DNA from: JABDMH01 sp965222645
GTDB lineage: Bacteria > Bacteroidota > Bacteroidia > Chitinophagales > Saprospiraceae
Direction: 5' to 3'
Assembly: GCA_965222645.1 (NCBI GenBank)
Contig: OZ244968.1
Coordinates: 5,642,001 to 5,706,000 of the forward strand
DNA length: 64,000 bases
The notes beneath the pieces are model-generated. The model was not told where the DNA came from. It worked only from the letters and a program-made list of their open reading frames with translations, and ran no database searches. Positions 54,445 through 62,558 of the stretch are shown piece by piece. A program made the position numbers and the translations under genes. Within the stretch, counting starts at the first letter, position 1, and each line of letters starts with the position of its first letter.

Positions 54445-55525
54445 TTATGACTTGCCATGCATGAGCCATGCTTTCAAGAAAGGAGTGATGTTACCGCCTA
54501 ACACACCGTCAGTGTCCGACGTTTGGTGCTGGGTCCGATGGTCCTTGACCCGTCTGTCATCAAGCACGTAACTCCTGATTTGTGAACCCCATTCGTTTTT
54601 CATCTTACCCGCTTCGATCTTATCTCGTTCAGCACGTTTTTTTTCGAGTTCCAGCTCATATAGACGTGATTTCAGCATTTGAATAGCTTTTTCACGGTTC
54701 ATATGTTGTGATCTTTCTTCCTGGCACTCAGCAACGAGTCCTGTGGGAAGATGGCGAACTCTCACCGCAGATTCTGTCTTGTTGACATGTTGTCCTCCGG
54801 CTCCACTACTCCTGAAGGTATCCCATTCGAGATCCGCGGGATTTACATCGATTTCGATTCTGTCATCCACCATTGGATGGACAAAAACCGAGGCAAAAGA
54901 CGTCATCCTTTTTCCCTGTGCATTAAAAGGACTCACCCTCACCAGACGATGCACACCATTTTCACCCTTCAGAAGGCCGTACACATAGTCACCCTTGATC
55001 TCCAGTGAAACCGACTTTATACCTGCTACATCCCCATCCACCCGATTTAGCTCAGATACTTTGAAGCTGTTTTTTTCGGCCCACATCAGGTACATCCTCA
55101 ACAACATTGCAGACCAATCGCAACTCTCCGTCCCTCCTGCTCCTGCATTAATCTCAATGATACAACCGAGCTCATCTTCGGGATTATTAAGTGTAGACCT
55201 AAATTCTACGTTTTCGATTTTAGCAAGTGCTTTTTGATACGCGGTAACAACTTCCGCCTCAGTGGCCTCACCCTCTTTCCAAAAATCAAAGAGAATTTCG
55301 ACATCATCTACCAGGGTAGATGTTTCCTCAAAGGTGTTAACCCAGTTCTTTAATAATCCAATTTCCTTTAAAACGGTTTCCGCCTTTTTGGGATCATCCC
55401 AGAAATTTGGATCAAGTGTTTGTTGCTCTTTGTCTTTAATCTTAAACTGTCGATTATCGACGTCAAAGATACCTCCTAAGAGAACCCACTCTGTCCTTCA
55501 TGGCCTGTAATTGCTCAATGGTCAT
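54445..55525 (-). CDS. prfB: Peptide chain release factor 2 with programmed +1 frameshift
   Basis: RF2, about 359 residues, terminating translation at UGA and UAA. Zero frame starts at ATG 55523-55525 and encodes MTIEQLQAMKDRVGSLRRYL, then meets an in-frame TGA (55463-55465). Reading continues in the +1 frame (GAC at 55462-55464), giving DVDNRQFKIKDKEQQTLDP and onward through the SPF anticodon-like tripeptide (VSPFNAQGKR) and the GGQ peptidyl-hydrolysis motif (SSGAGGQHVNKTESAV). The slippery site CTTTGA is preceded by AGGAGGTAT, the internal Shine-Dalgarno-like element of known RF2 frameshifts. CDS is therefore complement of 54445-55464 joined to 55466-55525. This autoregulates RF2. Confidence 0.96.
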
Positions 55526-55582
55526 GTCTAATAATTATTGATGAAATAACACTGTATGTAAACTAAATAATTGGAGACAAGA

Positions 55583-56458
55583 TTAGTTCAGTTCCACCAG
55601 AAAATACAATGGCGTGTTTCCCGGAATTCCCATATATCCGGTTTCTCCATACGCTAACTCCGGTGGAACAAAAAGTGAAGCCATAGAACCTGGTTTTAAA
55701 TAGCCTATGCCTTCATCCCATGCCTTGATCACACGTCCTTGCCCAAGCGGAAACCTATAGGGTTCACCCTGCTCGAAAGAGGTATCAAAGACCTTCCCAT
55801 CCATATATGTTCCATAATAGTGAACACTCACCATCTGTCCGGATTTAGGAACAGTCCCTGTACCATCTTTGTGTATCACATATTCTAGTCCCGATGGGGT
55901 TTTGATCATATCTGGGTAGGCTCCTTTTTTGTAGTCATCAAGTGCCTTTGCTGCGAATTCTGATATTTCGTCCTTTCTAGCCCGTGATTCCTCCATTTCC
56001 CTTTGCCTGTCATCTAATGCTACCTGCATTTCTTCCTGGTACTCCGCATCAGTCTTAATATCGATCATTTTGAGATCAAACTCCAGGATGTCCATATCGG
56101 CAAAGGCAGGTGGCACCTGTCCCAGGGAATCAATCGGGCAATACAATGTTGCACTGTCTCCCTTGGCCATCAACGCAAGGGCATCGACATAGATTGGTGT
56201 CTCTCGATTAAACTCATCCTGTGCCGGAATACGGAGGCGCGGAATCTGATCGGATTCGTAACTGGTATTAATGATGGAATCTTTGTGTCTGAGATTGATG
56301 TGGAAGTATGCATACTCCCCTGCCAGAGGTTGTGCCGTCTGATTGCTGATATGTCTTACCAGCTTGTATCCCCGATAAGTCACATCATTACTTTCTTGCT
56401 TACACCCTGATACAAACACTATCAAAAACAGGAAAATGGCCGGGTTAAGATTTTTCAT
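55583..56458 (-). CDS. FKBP-type peptidyl-prolyl isomerase lipoprotein
   Basis: A 291-residue lipoprotein (lipobox FVSGC). The N-terminal half (about 30-175) is a degenerate FKBP-like or helical unit (YFHINLRHKDSIINTSYESDQIP), followed by a canonical FKBP domain at about 195-291: GQMVSVHYYGTYMDGKVFDTSFEQG, FPLGQGRVIKAWDEGIGYLKPGSMASLFVPPELAYGE and the end NTPLYFLVELN. It catalyses proline isomerisation of periplasmic proteins. Its ATG overlaps the stop of nrnA by four bases (ATGA), so the two are coupled. Confidence 0.92.
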   Translation of the reverse strand: MKNLNPAIFLFLIVFVSGCKQESNDVTYRGYKLVRHISNQTAQPLAGEYAYFHINLRHKDSIINTSYESDQIPRLRIPAQDEFNRETPIYVDALALMAKGDSATLYCPIDSLGQVPPAFADMDILEFDLKMIDIKTDAEYQEEMQVALDDRQREMEESRARKDEISEFAAKALDDYKKGAYPDMIKTPSGLEYVIHKDGTGTVPKSGQMVSVHYYGTYMDGKVFDTSFEQGEPYRFPLGQGRVIKAWDEGIGYLKPGSMASLFVPPELAYGETGYMGIPGNTPLYFLVELN

Positions 56459-57465
56459 ATTTCTTTATTTAATTGCTCCTTATATTGGGGCAAAAGTGAT
56501 TTTAATTTATCCAGCGTGGCTGCGAGACTCATTTTCGAATACCCTCCTGCAGCATTGCGATGACCACCTCCATTAAAATGATTCTTGGCAATTTCTTCTA
56601 CGGAAAATTCTCCCTTGGAACGAAAAGATATTTTAATAATTGTGGGCTGCTGCCGGATAAAAACTGCCATATGGACATTTTTGACTTTCAGCAGATAATT
56701 GACAATCCCTTCTGTATCACCTCTCTGGATATCAAAAACCTTAAAATCGTGTTTATTTAAAAAAATGATACCCGTACTATAGTCTGGTAAAATTTCCATA
56801 CGATTATTCAGACAATGACCGAGTAATCGCAATGTTTTTTCACTGATGGAATTAAATATTCTGTTGTGGATTAAGTCACTCTGCAGGCCAGTCTCCTGCA
56901 GATCTGCTACAATCCGAAAAAGCGTTGGAGTGGTGCTGTACTGGAATGCACCAGTATCCGTCAGAATTCCGGTGTAAAGGCACGCCGTGATTTCCGGATC
57001 CCGGACGGGTTTCCCATCATAAGCCTCCACAAAGCGATAAATCAACTCACAGGTCGAACTGGCCGCGGTGTCCGATAGAACAAAATCACCCAAATCATCT
57101 GGATATAGGTGGTGATCTATAAGCAATGTATATGGACTAATGCCCTGCAATAGCTTTCCGAGCTTATCGATTCTTTCAAGTGAATTGTAATCAAGTATGA
57201 TCGATACTTCCACCTTCCGGATAAAGGACTCGATTGGCTCGGGATCCACGTCATAGATTTCGATTTCGTCGATTCCCGGCATCCAAGAATAAATTTCCGG
57301 ATACTCCGAGGGAAATGCGATCATCACCCGGTGTCCTTTGTCCCGCAGCCAATGACCCATGGCCAGCGAGGATCCAATGGCATCACCATCCGGATTGCGG
57401 TGACTGGTAATCAGCACATTCTTAGGGGTAGCTAAAGTACCCTTCACCTCATCGATACCCTGCAT
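56455..57465 (-). CDS. nrnA: DHH-family oligoribonuclease/pAp phosphatase (NrnA-type)
   Basis: A 336-residue cytosolic enzyme degrading nanoRNAs and pAp. The DHH domain carries the metal-binding motifs SHRNPDGDAIGSS (near residue 20), ILDYNSLER, LLIDHHLYP (DHH) and DTGAFQYS. The C-terminal DHHA1 domain ends FNGGGHRNAAGGYS (the GGGHxxAAG motif). The frame is open to a TTG at 57495, but the ATG at 57465 matches the usual start of NrnA proteins (QGIDEVKGTLATPKN). It forms a two-gene unit with the FKBP gene. Confidence 0.92.
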   Translation of the reverse strand: MQGIDEVKGTLATPKNVLITSHRNPDGDAIGSSLAMGHWLRDKGHRVMIAFPSEYPEIYSWMPGIDEIEIYDVDPEPIESFIRKVEVSIILDYNSLERIDKLGKLLQGISPYTLLIDHHLYPDDLGDFVLSDTAASSTCELIYRFVEAYDGKPVRDPEITACLYTGILTDTGAFQYSTTPTLFRIVADLQETGLQSDLIHNRIFNSISEKTLRLLGHCLNNRMEILPDYSTGIIFLNKHDFKVFDIQRGDTEGIVNYLLKVKNVHMAVFIRQQPTIIKISFRSKGEFSVEEIAKNHFNGGGHRNAAGGYSKMSLAATLDKLKSLLPQYKEQLNKEI

Positions 57466-57638
57466 GTTCTTAGAATTAGAGAGCGAAAATGTCAATTTTT
57501 ATCGAAGGCGAAAAATTTATTTCCCGGAGGATATACCCTGGTTGACAGACCACAAATCTAGATTGCCCCTGTAATAAGCCTCTGCCCGCGTAATCCGAGG
57601 ATATTCCTCGATAGTCTCTGCTCTCCGCTTTTTCCAAA

Positions 57639-57652
57639 GTGATAAAAATCAC
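57639..57652. promoter_or_regulatory. CRP/FNR-like palindrome upstream of ndk
   Basis: GTGAT-AAAA-ATCAC is a perfect palindrome with the GTGA-n6-TCAC core recognised by Crp/Fnr-type regulators, lying between the divergent nrnA and ndk genes about 105 bases before the ndk start. One isolated match; no regulator gene is nearby. Confidence 0.3.
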
Positions 57653-57757
57653 GCTTCGGAGGACTCCCTCAATTGGAAAAAATTGGGTCTCACGCTGTAA
57701 AAAAGCGCCTGCCGTTACTTACTTTTGATGCCCTCTACCAGAAAAGAAATACACGTT

Positions 57758-58174
57758 ATGAATAACATAACCTTTACGATGATCAAGCCCGACGCTGTGA
57801 GAGCGGGTCACATTGGCAACATCATGCAGATGATTTGTGGAGCGGGATTTAGGGTCGTAGCCGTGAAGATGACCCGACTGTCAAAGGAGAAAGCCGGAGA
57901 GTTTTATGCTGTCCATAAAGAGAGACCATTCTACGGAGAGCTCGTAGACTTTATGTCGAGTGGACCCATTGTAGCGGCGATTTTAGAAAAGGATGATGCG
58001 GTGGAAGATTTTAGGAAATTGATCGGTGCTACAAATCCGGATGAGGCAGCTGAGGGCACCATTCGTGCCTTATATGCAACAAATGTCGGTGAGAATGCCG
58101 TGCATGGATCGGACAGTGATGAAAACGCGGTAATCGAGAGCGACTTCCATTTTTCCAAAGTTGAAAGACATTGA
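57758..58174 (+). CDS. ndk: Nucleoside-diphosphate kinase
   Basis: A 138-residue enzyme that balances NTP pools. Family motifs: TFTMIKPDAVRAGHIGNIM, KMTRLSKEKAGEFYAVHKERPFYGELV, and the catalytic His in VGENAVHGSDSDENAV. The frame extends upstream to 57725, but the ATG at 57758 begins at the standard N-terminus. Normal length. Single gene, convergent with the NAD(P)-binding protein gene. Confidence 0.96.
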   Translation: MNNITFTMIKPDAVRAGHIGNIMQMICGAGFRVVAVKMTRLSKEKAGEFYAVHKERPFYGELVDFMSSGPIVAAILEKDDAVEDFRKLIGATNPDEAAEGTIRALYATNVGENAVHGSDSDENAVIESDFHFSKVERH

Positions 58175-58307
58175 TAATAACCCTCCTGATCCGTGAATGA
58201 TCTGTTCGAGCAGGGGAGGCCATTACAGCTATGAAGATAATTGACGGCCTAAATGTTTGTGATGGATCACTATAGAAGCATTTTATAGGCCCGGGTTGTG
58301 ACCTGCA

Positions 58308-58961
58308 TTACCCTGAAGAGATTACTACTTTCTTCCCAATCAGATCGTCTCGACGCACACTGTCCGCGAGATACTGTGCAAGACTTGAACGACTGATAAC
58401 CAATCCGGGCTTAGGTCTGTTGTCAAAGCTTTCCCTCACACTTTTCATCCGTTTGGAATTGGTAAGTCCGACCGGACGGACAACAGTCCAGCGCAAAGTT
58501 GATTCCGAAATGATCTTCTCTTGTCTCTCGTGATCTTGATAAGCGAATTTGATATTGCTGTTGTCTATCAACCACCTGAACCATTTAGGGATGTCATGCC
58601 TTGATTCTAAAACTCCCCAGGCCGAACATACCACAATCCTTTTGATTTTTGCTTTTTGAGCTAAGGGTACCAGCACTTTCATTGTGTCTGAGAGGAAAGT
58701 CTTTGGTGTCCTCAGATTCGACCAGGGAAAGTCCGAATTTCGTGAAATATTTAAGACACTGATTATCCCGTCACTTTCGAAAATTACTTTTTGCATGTCC
58801 ACTAAATCGCGAGGATCACCTTCCAAAATCGTCAATCCCTTCCGCTGCTCAATCCGCTGAGAATTTCGGGAGATACAGGTGACGTTGCATTTCTTCTCGA
58901 GCAGCTTTTTTAATACTAATTTTCCTGTTCTACCTGTCGCTCCCAATAAAAGTATCTTCAT
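58308..58961 (-). CDS. NAD(P)-binding Rossmann-fold protein (atypical SDR)
   Basis: A 217-residue cytosolic protein of the NmrA/SDR-a5-like NAD(P)H-binding group. It has the Rossmann motif ILLLGATGRTGKLVLKKLL, a following basic residue set (CISRN) suggesting NADP preference, an acidic segment EGDPRDL, and RIVVCSAWGVLESRHDIPKW where short-chain dehydrogenases keep their catalytic Ser/Tyr; the usual YxxxK pair is absent. Possibly a redox sensor or epimerase; substrate unknown. Single gene. Confidence 0.85.
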   Translation of the reverse strand: MKILLLGATGRTGKLVLKKLLEKKCNVTCISRNSQRIEQRKGLTILEGDPRDLVDMQKVIFESDGIISVLNISRNSDFPWSNLRTPKTFLSDTMKVLVPLAQKAKIKRIVVCSAWGVLESRHDIPKWFRWLIDNSNIKFAYQDHERQEKIISESTLRWTVVRPVGLTNSKRMKSVRESFDNRPKPGLVISRSSLAQYLADSVRRDDLIGKKVVISSG

Positions 58962-59042
58962 TCTTTTAGTTTGACCTCAAGATTACTCCCCTAAAATCAA
59001 TGAGTCGTATACTCGAAGAATCAGAATGAAACTTTTTGATTT

Positions 59043-61430
59043 TCATTCGATGGTTACCAAGGTGACTCCTTCTCCTCCCTGGTCAGGGCGGGGGTGGGAA
59101 ATTTCAAACTTGTTGGCATAGTCGTTTAGTTTTTCCCTGACCACTTGCTTGAGCACACCATTGCCTTTGCCATGAATGATTTTTAAATATTTGAGATTGG
59201 CCATTAGAGCATTGTCAATAAATTGTTCAAGACGCACTAATGTCTCTTCCTTGCGCAGCCCTCTTACATCGATCAGGTGATGTACCTCATTAGTTTGCAT
59301 TACTGTAGACTTCACCGATTTATAGGGTTGTATGTCGATGGGAGCTCTGCTGTGCTCCAGGTCGGTAAGGGGAGCACTTAGAGTCATGTTTCCGACAATG
59401 ACCTTTGCTTTTTGTTTCTGAATAAACTGAATTGTACCTACTAGACCTCCACTCTTCATCCTGACGTGGTCACCAACGGAAAACGGTTTTTGAGATGATC
59501 GATCCGGGCTTTTGTCAAAAACTTCTTTGTGTAAATCTTTTGTTTCTTCTTCGAGGATTTTCTTGGATTTTTTTATTCGGGACGCTAGCTCTTTAGCTTT
59601 TTCTAATTTCTGATTTTCTCTGATTTCCCGAATTACTTTTTCCAGCTCCCTGTTAGATCTATTTTTTTGCTGCAATTCAAATTGCTTTGCTTCCAGTTTT
59701 AATTTTTTTCGTCGCACATCCAATTCTTTCGACATGCGATCATAATTTCGAACAAGTTTGTCGAGCTTTTTCTTTTCCTCGTCCAGGGCGTCCATTTTTT
59801 CACTAAGTTCTTTTTTTTCCCTCTGTAAATTTGAGAGGAGATAATCCAGTCGCCCTTCTTTTTTTCCTGTTTTTTTCCGGGCGTTACGAATGATATTTGG
59901 CGACAACCCGCTCCGGTTAGCCATTTCAAATGCAAATGAGCTACCCGGTACCCCGGTTTGGAGTCTGAATGTGGGTTTGAGTGCTTCTTCATCAAAGGCC
60001 ATACTGGCATTTTGCATGCCCGGTTCCTTCGAGGCCAAGATCTTTAGATTTCCATAGTGTGTTGTCACGATCCCCCTGGAGTCTGAGTTCGCCAAAGACA
60101 ATAATACACTCTCAGCAAGAGCTGCACCTATTGTGGGTTCTGTCCCCGCACCAAATTCATCGATTAAAAACAGGGTCCTGGCATCTGCTTCCGTGGTAAA
60201 GTATGTCATGTTTTGAAGATGGGAGCTGTATGTGCTAAGGTCCTGGTCTAATGACTGTTGATCTCCAATGTCTGATAAGATCTGGTCAAAAATTCCCATT
60301 GTAGAATGGTCTTCTACTGGGGTGAGAATTGCCGCCTGGTGCATAAGGCAGAGGAGTCCCACCGCTTTCAAAGTGATTGTTTTTCCACCGGCATTAGGAC
60401 CACTGATCACCGTAATTTTGGTGTCTGCACTTATTTTTAAATCAAAGGGAATCACCGCATCATGGTTTTTCTTATGCTTCAATAAGAGGAGTGGATGACG
60501 CGCACGATACCATTCTAATTCTGCATCCCCACTACATTTTGGTGCACTATTTATTCCGAGATCGTTTGCCTGTTTTGCCTTTGCCTGAATAATGTCAAAT
60601 GCGATGATGACAGAAAAATTGGTTTTAAGACAAAAGATTTCTTTTCGCAGATCATCGCACAGTTGCATCAGAATTTTTCTGATCTCCCTGCGTTCCTCGT
60701 TGTGCAACTCAAAGATTTCATTATCGAGGGCCAACGTATTTTCGGGTTGAATAAAAACAGTTTTACCTGTCGATGATTCATCGTGAACAATTCCCTTGAC
60801 CTTTCGCTTGTGCTCACTCAGTACAGCAAGTACTCTCCTGCCATTTCTCACAGACTCTGTTTGATCGGCTAGTAGCTCCCGCGATTTATTTTTGGATAAT
60901 TCCGATTCAAAAACGCGGTTCCTTTCCGCTTTTTTCTTAAGCAAAGATTTTCGGACCGACGTCAGTTGTGACGATGCAGAATCCTTTACTTGTTTATCTT
61001 CATCAAAAATCCTAAAAAAGGCTTTCCTGATTTTTGGTTGAGGTTCAGTCCCTGACAGTACTTTGTATAGGGCCTTCCACCTTACCCTGCGCTCTTTGTT
61101 GAAGAATTCAAACCAGGAATGAGTCATTTGCAGTTGACTGCTCAGTTCCAAAAGTTCCTCAATTTCCAATACTCCGCCATCCTTTTCGAGGAGTTTCCAA
61201 TATTGGGAAATATCACTGTAGTCTGTTACAAAGATGGTTTTCGACTCAGTCATGATTTCCTGGAATGCAACAATCTCTTCCAGTTTTTGCTCGATGAGAA
61301 GTACATCGCCTAAAAAAGACTGCGAGGCCAGGTCATTTTTAGCAGGAATACCCCTGCAGCGGCTCTGCAAATCCAGCAGGACCTTATCAAATTCCAATTG
61401 AGAAAGTATATCTTGAGGATGAAGACGCAT
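59043..61430 (-). CDS. mutS2: Endonuclease MutS2
   Basis: About 795 residues. Core ATPase: Walker A SGPNAGGKTITLKAVG (about 345-360), LSDIGDQQSLDQDLSTYSSHLQNM, Walker B LFLIDEFGAGTEP and a following TTHYGNLK. A long coiled coil lies in the lever region (about 505-640), and a C-terminal Smr nuclease domain (IDVRGLRKEETLVRLEQFID, IIHGKGNGVL). It acts in ribosome-collision rescue or recombination suppression. The frame extends to 61526, but the ATG at 61430 starts MRLHPQDILSQLEFDKVL, the usual MutS2 N-terminus, and a -7 element lies just before it at 61461-61468. Confidence 0.93.
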   Translation of the reverse strand: MRLHPQDILSQLEFDKVLLDLQSRCRGIPAKNDLASQSFLGDVLLIEQKLEEIVAFQEIMTESKTIFVTDYSDISQYWKLLEKDGGVLEIEELLELSSQLQMTHSWFEFFNKERRVRWKALYKVLSGTEPQPKIRKAFFRIFDEDKQVKDSASSQLTSVRKSLLKKKAERNRVFESELSKNKSRELLADQTESVRNGRRVLAVLSEHKRKVKGIVHDESSTGKTVFIQPENTLALDNEIFELHNEERREIRKILMQLCDDLRKEIFCLKTNFSVIIAFDIIQAKAKQANDLGINSAPKCSGDAELEWYRARHPLLLLKHKKNHDAVIPFDLKISADTKITVISGPNAGGKTITLKAVGLLCLMHQAAILTPVEDHSTMGIFDQILSDIGDQQSLDQDLSTYSSHLQNMTYFTTEADARTLFLIDEFGAGTEPTIGAALAESVLLSLANSDSRGIVTTHYGNLKILASKEPGMQNASMAFDEEALKPTFRLQTGVPGSSFAFEMANRSGLSPNIIRNARKKTGKKEGRLDYLLSNLQREKKELSEKMDALDEEKKKLDKLVRNYDRMSKELDVRRKKLKLEAKQFELQQKNRSNRELEKVIREIRENQKLEKAKELASRIKKSKKILEEETKDLHKEVFDKSPDRSSQKPFSVGDHVRMKSGGLVGTIQFIQKQKAKVIVGNMTLSAPLTDLEHSRAPIDIQPYKSVKSTVMQTNEVHHLIDVRGLRKEETLVRLEQFIDNALMANLKYLKIIHGKGNGVLKQVVREKLNDYANKFEISHPRPDQGGEGVTLVTIE

Positions 61431-61460
61431 CGAACCGAAAGTACTCTGTATTTCGGTCTG

Positions 61461-61468
61461 CAAAGGTA
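61461..61468 (-). promoter_or_regulatory. Candidate -7 element of mutS2
   Basis: TACCTTTG on the minus strand matches TAnnTTTG exactly, 30 bases before the ATG at 61430. It supports the shorter start, because the longer frame would start upstream of this promoter. No TTTG -33 box is seen at the standard spacing. Confidence 0.35.
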
Positions 61469-61596
61469 CATTATAAATCAAACCCACTGCATATTGATTC
61501 GGCCTGTTTATTTTTAGAAGTTGCATATGTACCGTGATTGATCATGATTTAATCATCGACTTTCACCTTCTGTAATGATTTGTTTTTTGCACCTTT

Positions 61597-62457
61597 ATGC
61601 AAATGCACTGGAGGCAGTCAACACTAAATTGCAGGGGGGTATTGCTGGATCTTAATCATCCTGTAGTTATGGGTGTCCTCAATATAAATTCCAATTCCTT
61701 TTACAGTGCCAGCCGAATCCTGGATGTCGACAAAGCGCTCAAACTGGCTGCGGGAATGGTCAGTGATGGTGCGTCGATTCTCGATGTTGGGGCAATGTCT
61801 TCAAGACCCGGGGCTGAGCAAATTACTCCTGAGGAAGAGATTAATCGACTGCAACCGATTCTTCCGGAGCTTTTGAGAGCAATGCCGGACCAGATTTTTT
61901 CTATTGATACAATCTGGAGTAAAGTTGCCCAATGGGCTTTGGATCAGGGCGTGCACATAATCAACGACATTTCAGCCTGGTCTATCGATCCCGGGATGTT
62001 GGATCTCGTGACTGCTGAAAATGTACCCTATGTCCTAATGCACATGCAGGGGACACCGAAAAATATGCAGGCAAATCCTCGATACGAGGATGTTGTGACC
62101 GAAGTACTTGATTTTCTCATTGCCAGGCTGGGAGTGCTGGTGGAAAGAGGAATGCATGACGTAATCGTCGATCCGGGATTTGGCTTTGGTAAGCTCGTGG
62201 ATCACAACTTTGAGCTCATGGCAAATCTACATGTCTTTCAGATGCTTGAAAGACCCATACTGGTGGGTATTTCGAGAAAGTCCATGATTCAAAAAACACT
62301 GGGAGTAAACACTGACATGGCCCTCAATGGGACGACAGCTTTACACATGATTGCCCTGGAAAAGGGGGCTCAAATTCTGCGTACACATGACGTGCGTGAA
62401 GCTAGCGAATGCATTGCGCTGTGGAAGGCCTTGAAACCGGAAAAATATTCGAGTTGA
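61597..62457 (+). CDS. folP: Dihydropteroate synthase
   Basis: A 286-residue TIM-barrel enzyme that condenses para-aminobenzoate with dihydropterin pyrophosphate in folate synthesis. Conserved active-site segments: VVMGVLNINSNSFYS, ILDVGAMSSRPGAEQITPEEE, FSIDTIWSK, HIINDISAW, LMHMQGTPKNMQ, VIVDPGFGFGK, GISRKSMIQ and ILRTHDV. Two loops differ from the common form: NSNSF where most have TPDSF, and SSRPGA where most have STRPGA. These loops contact para-aminobenzoate and sulfonamides. Overall length and all other residues are normal, so it should be active. Confidence 0.95.
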   Translation: MQMHWRQSTLNCRGVLLDLNHPVVMGVLNINSNSFYSASRILDVDKALKLAAGMVSDGASILDVGAMSSRPGAEQITPEEEINRLQPILPELLRAMPDQIFSIDTIWSKVAQWALDQGVHIINDISAWSIDPGMLDLVTAENVPYVLMHMQGTPKNMQANPRYEDVVTEVLDFLIARLGVLVERGMHDVIVDPGFGFGKLVDHNFELMANLHVFQMLERPILVGISRKSMIQKTLGVNTDMALNGTTALHMIALEKGAQILRTHDVREASECIALWKALKPEKYSS

Positions 62458-62512
62458 TAAACTGATTTGGGGTCTTGGCATATACGTTGCAGGGATACCA
62501 GAGAGTAAAGAG

Positions 62513-62541
62513 TTGTGAGCCAACAACTTGTTGTATTTTTG
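62513..62541 (+). promoter_or_regulatory. Candidate promoter of the TamB-like gene
   Basis: TTG (62513-62515) and the exact -7 match TATTTTTG (62534-62541) are separated by 18 bases. The ATG follows 17 bases later, so the leader would be short. Confidence 0.4.
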
Positions 62542-62558
62542 TGCGTTACAAAGTCTGA

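Noticed and set aside
54445..55107. A 220-residue release-factor fragment read as a complete gene
   Set aside because: The frame upstream of 55107 continues with EINAGAGGTESCDWSAM and joins the true N-terminus through a programmed frameshift, so the gene is full length.
61431..61526. 32-residue N-terminal extension of MutS2
   Set aside because: The extension is not family-like and contains an exact -7 promoter match, so it is probably untranslated.
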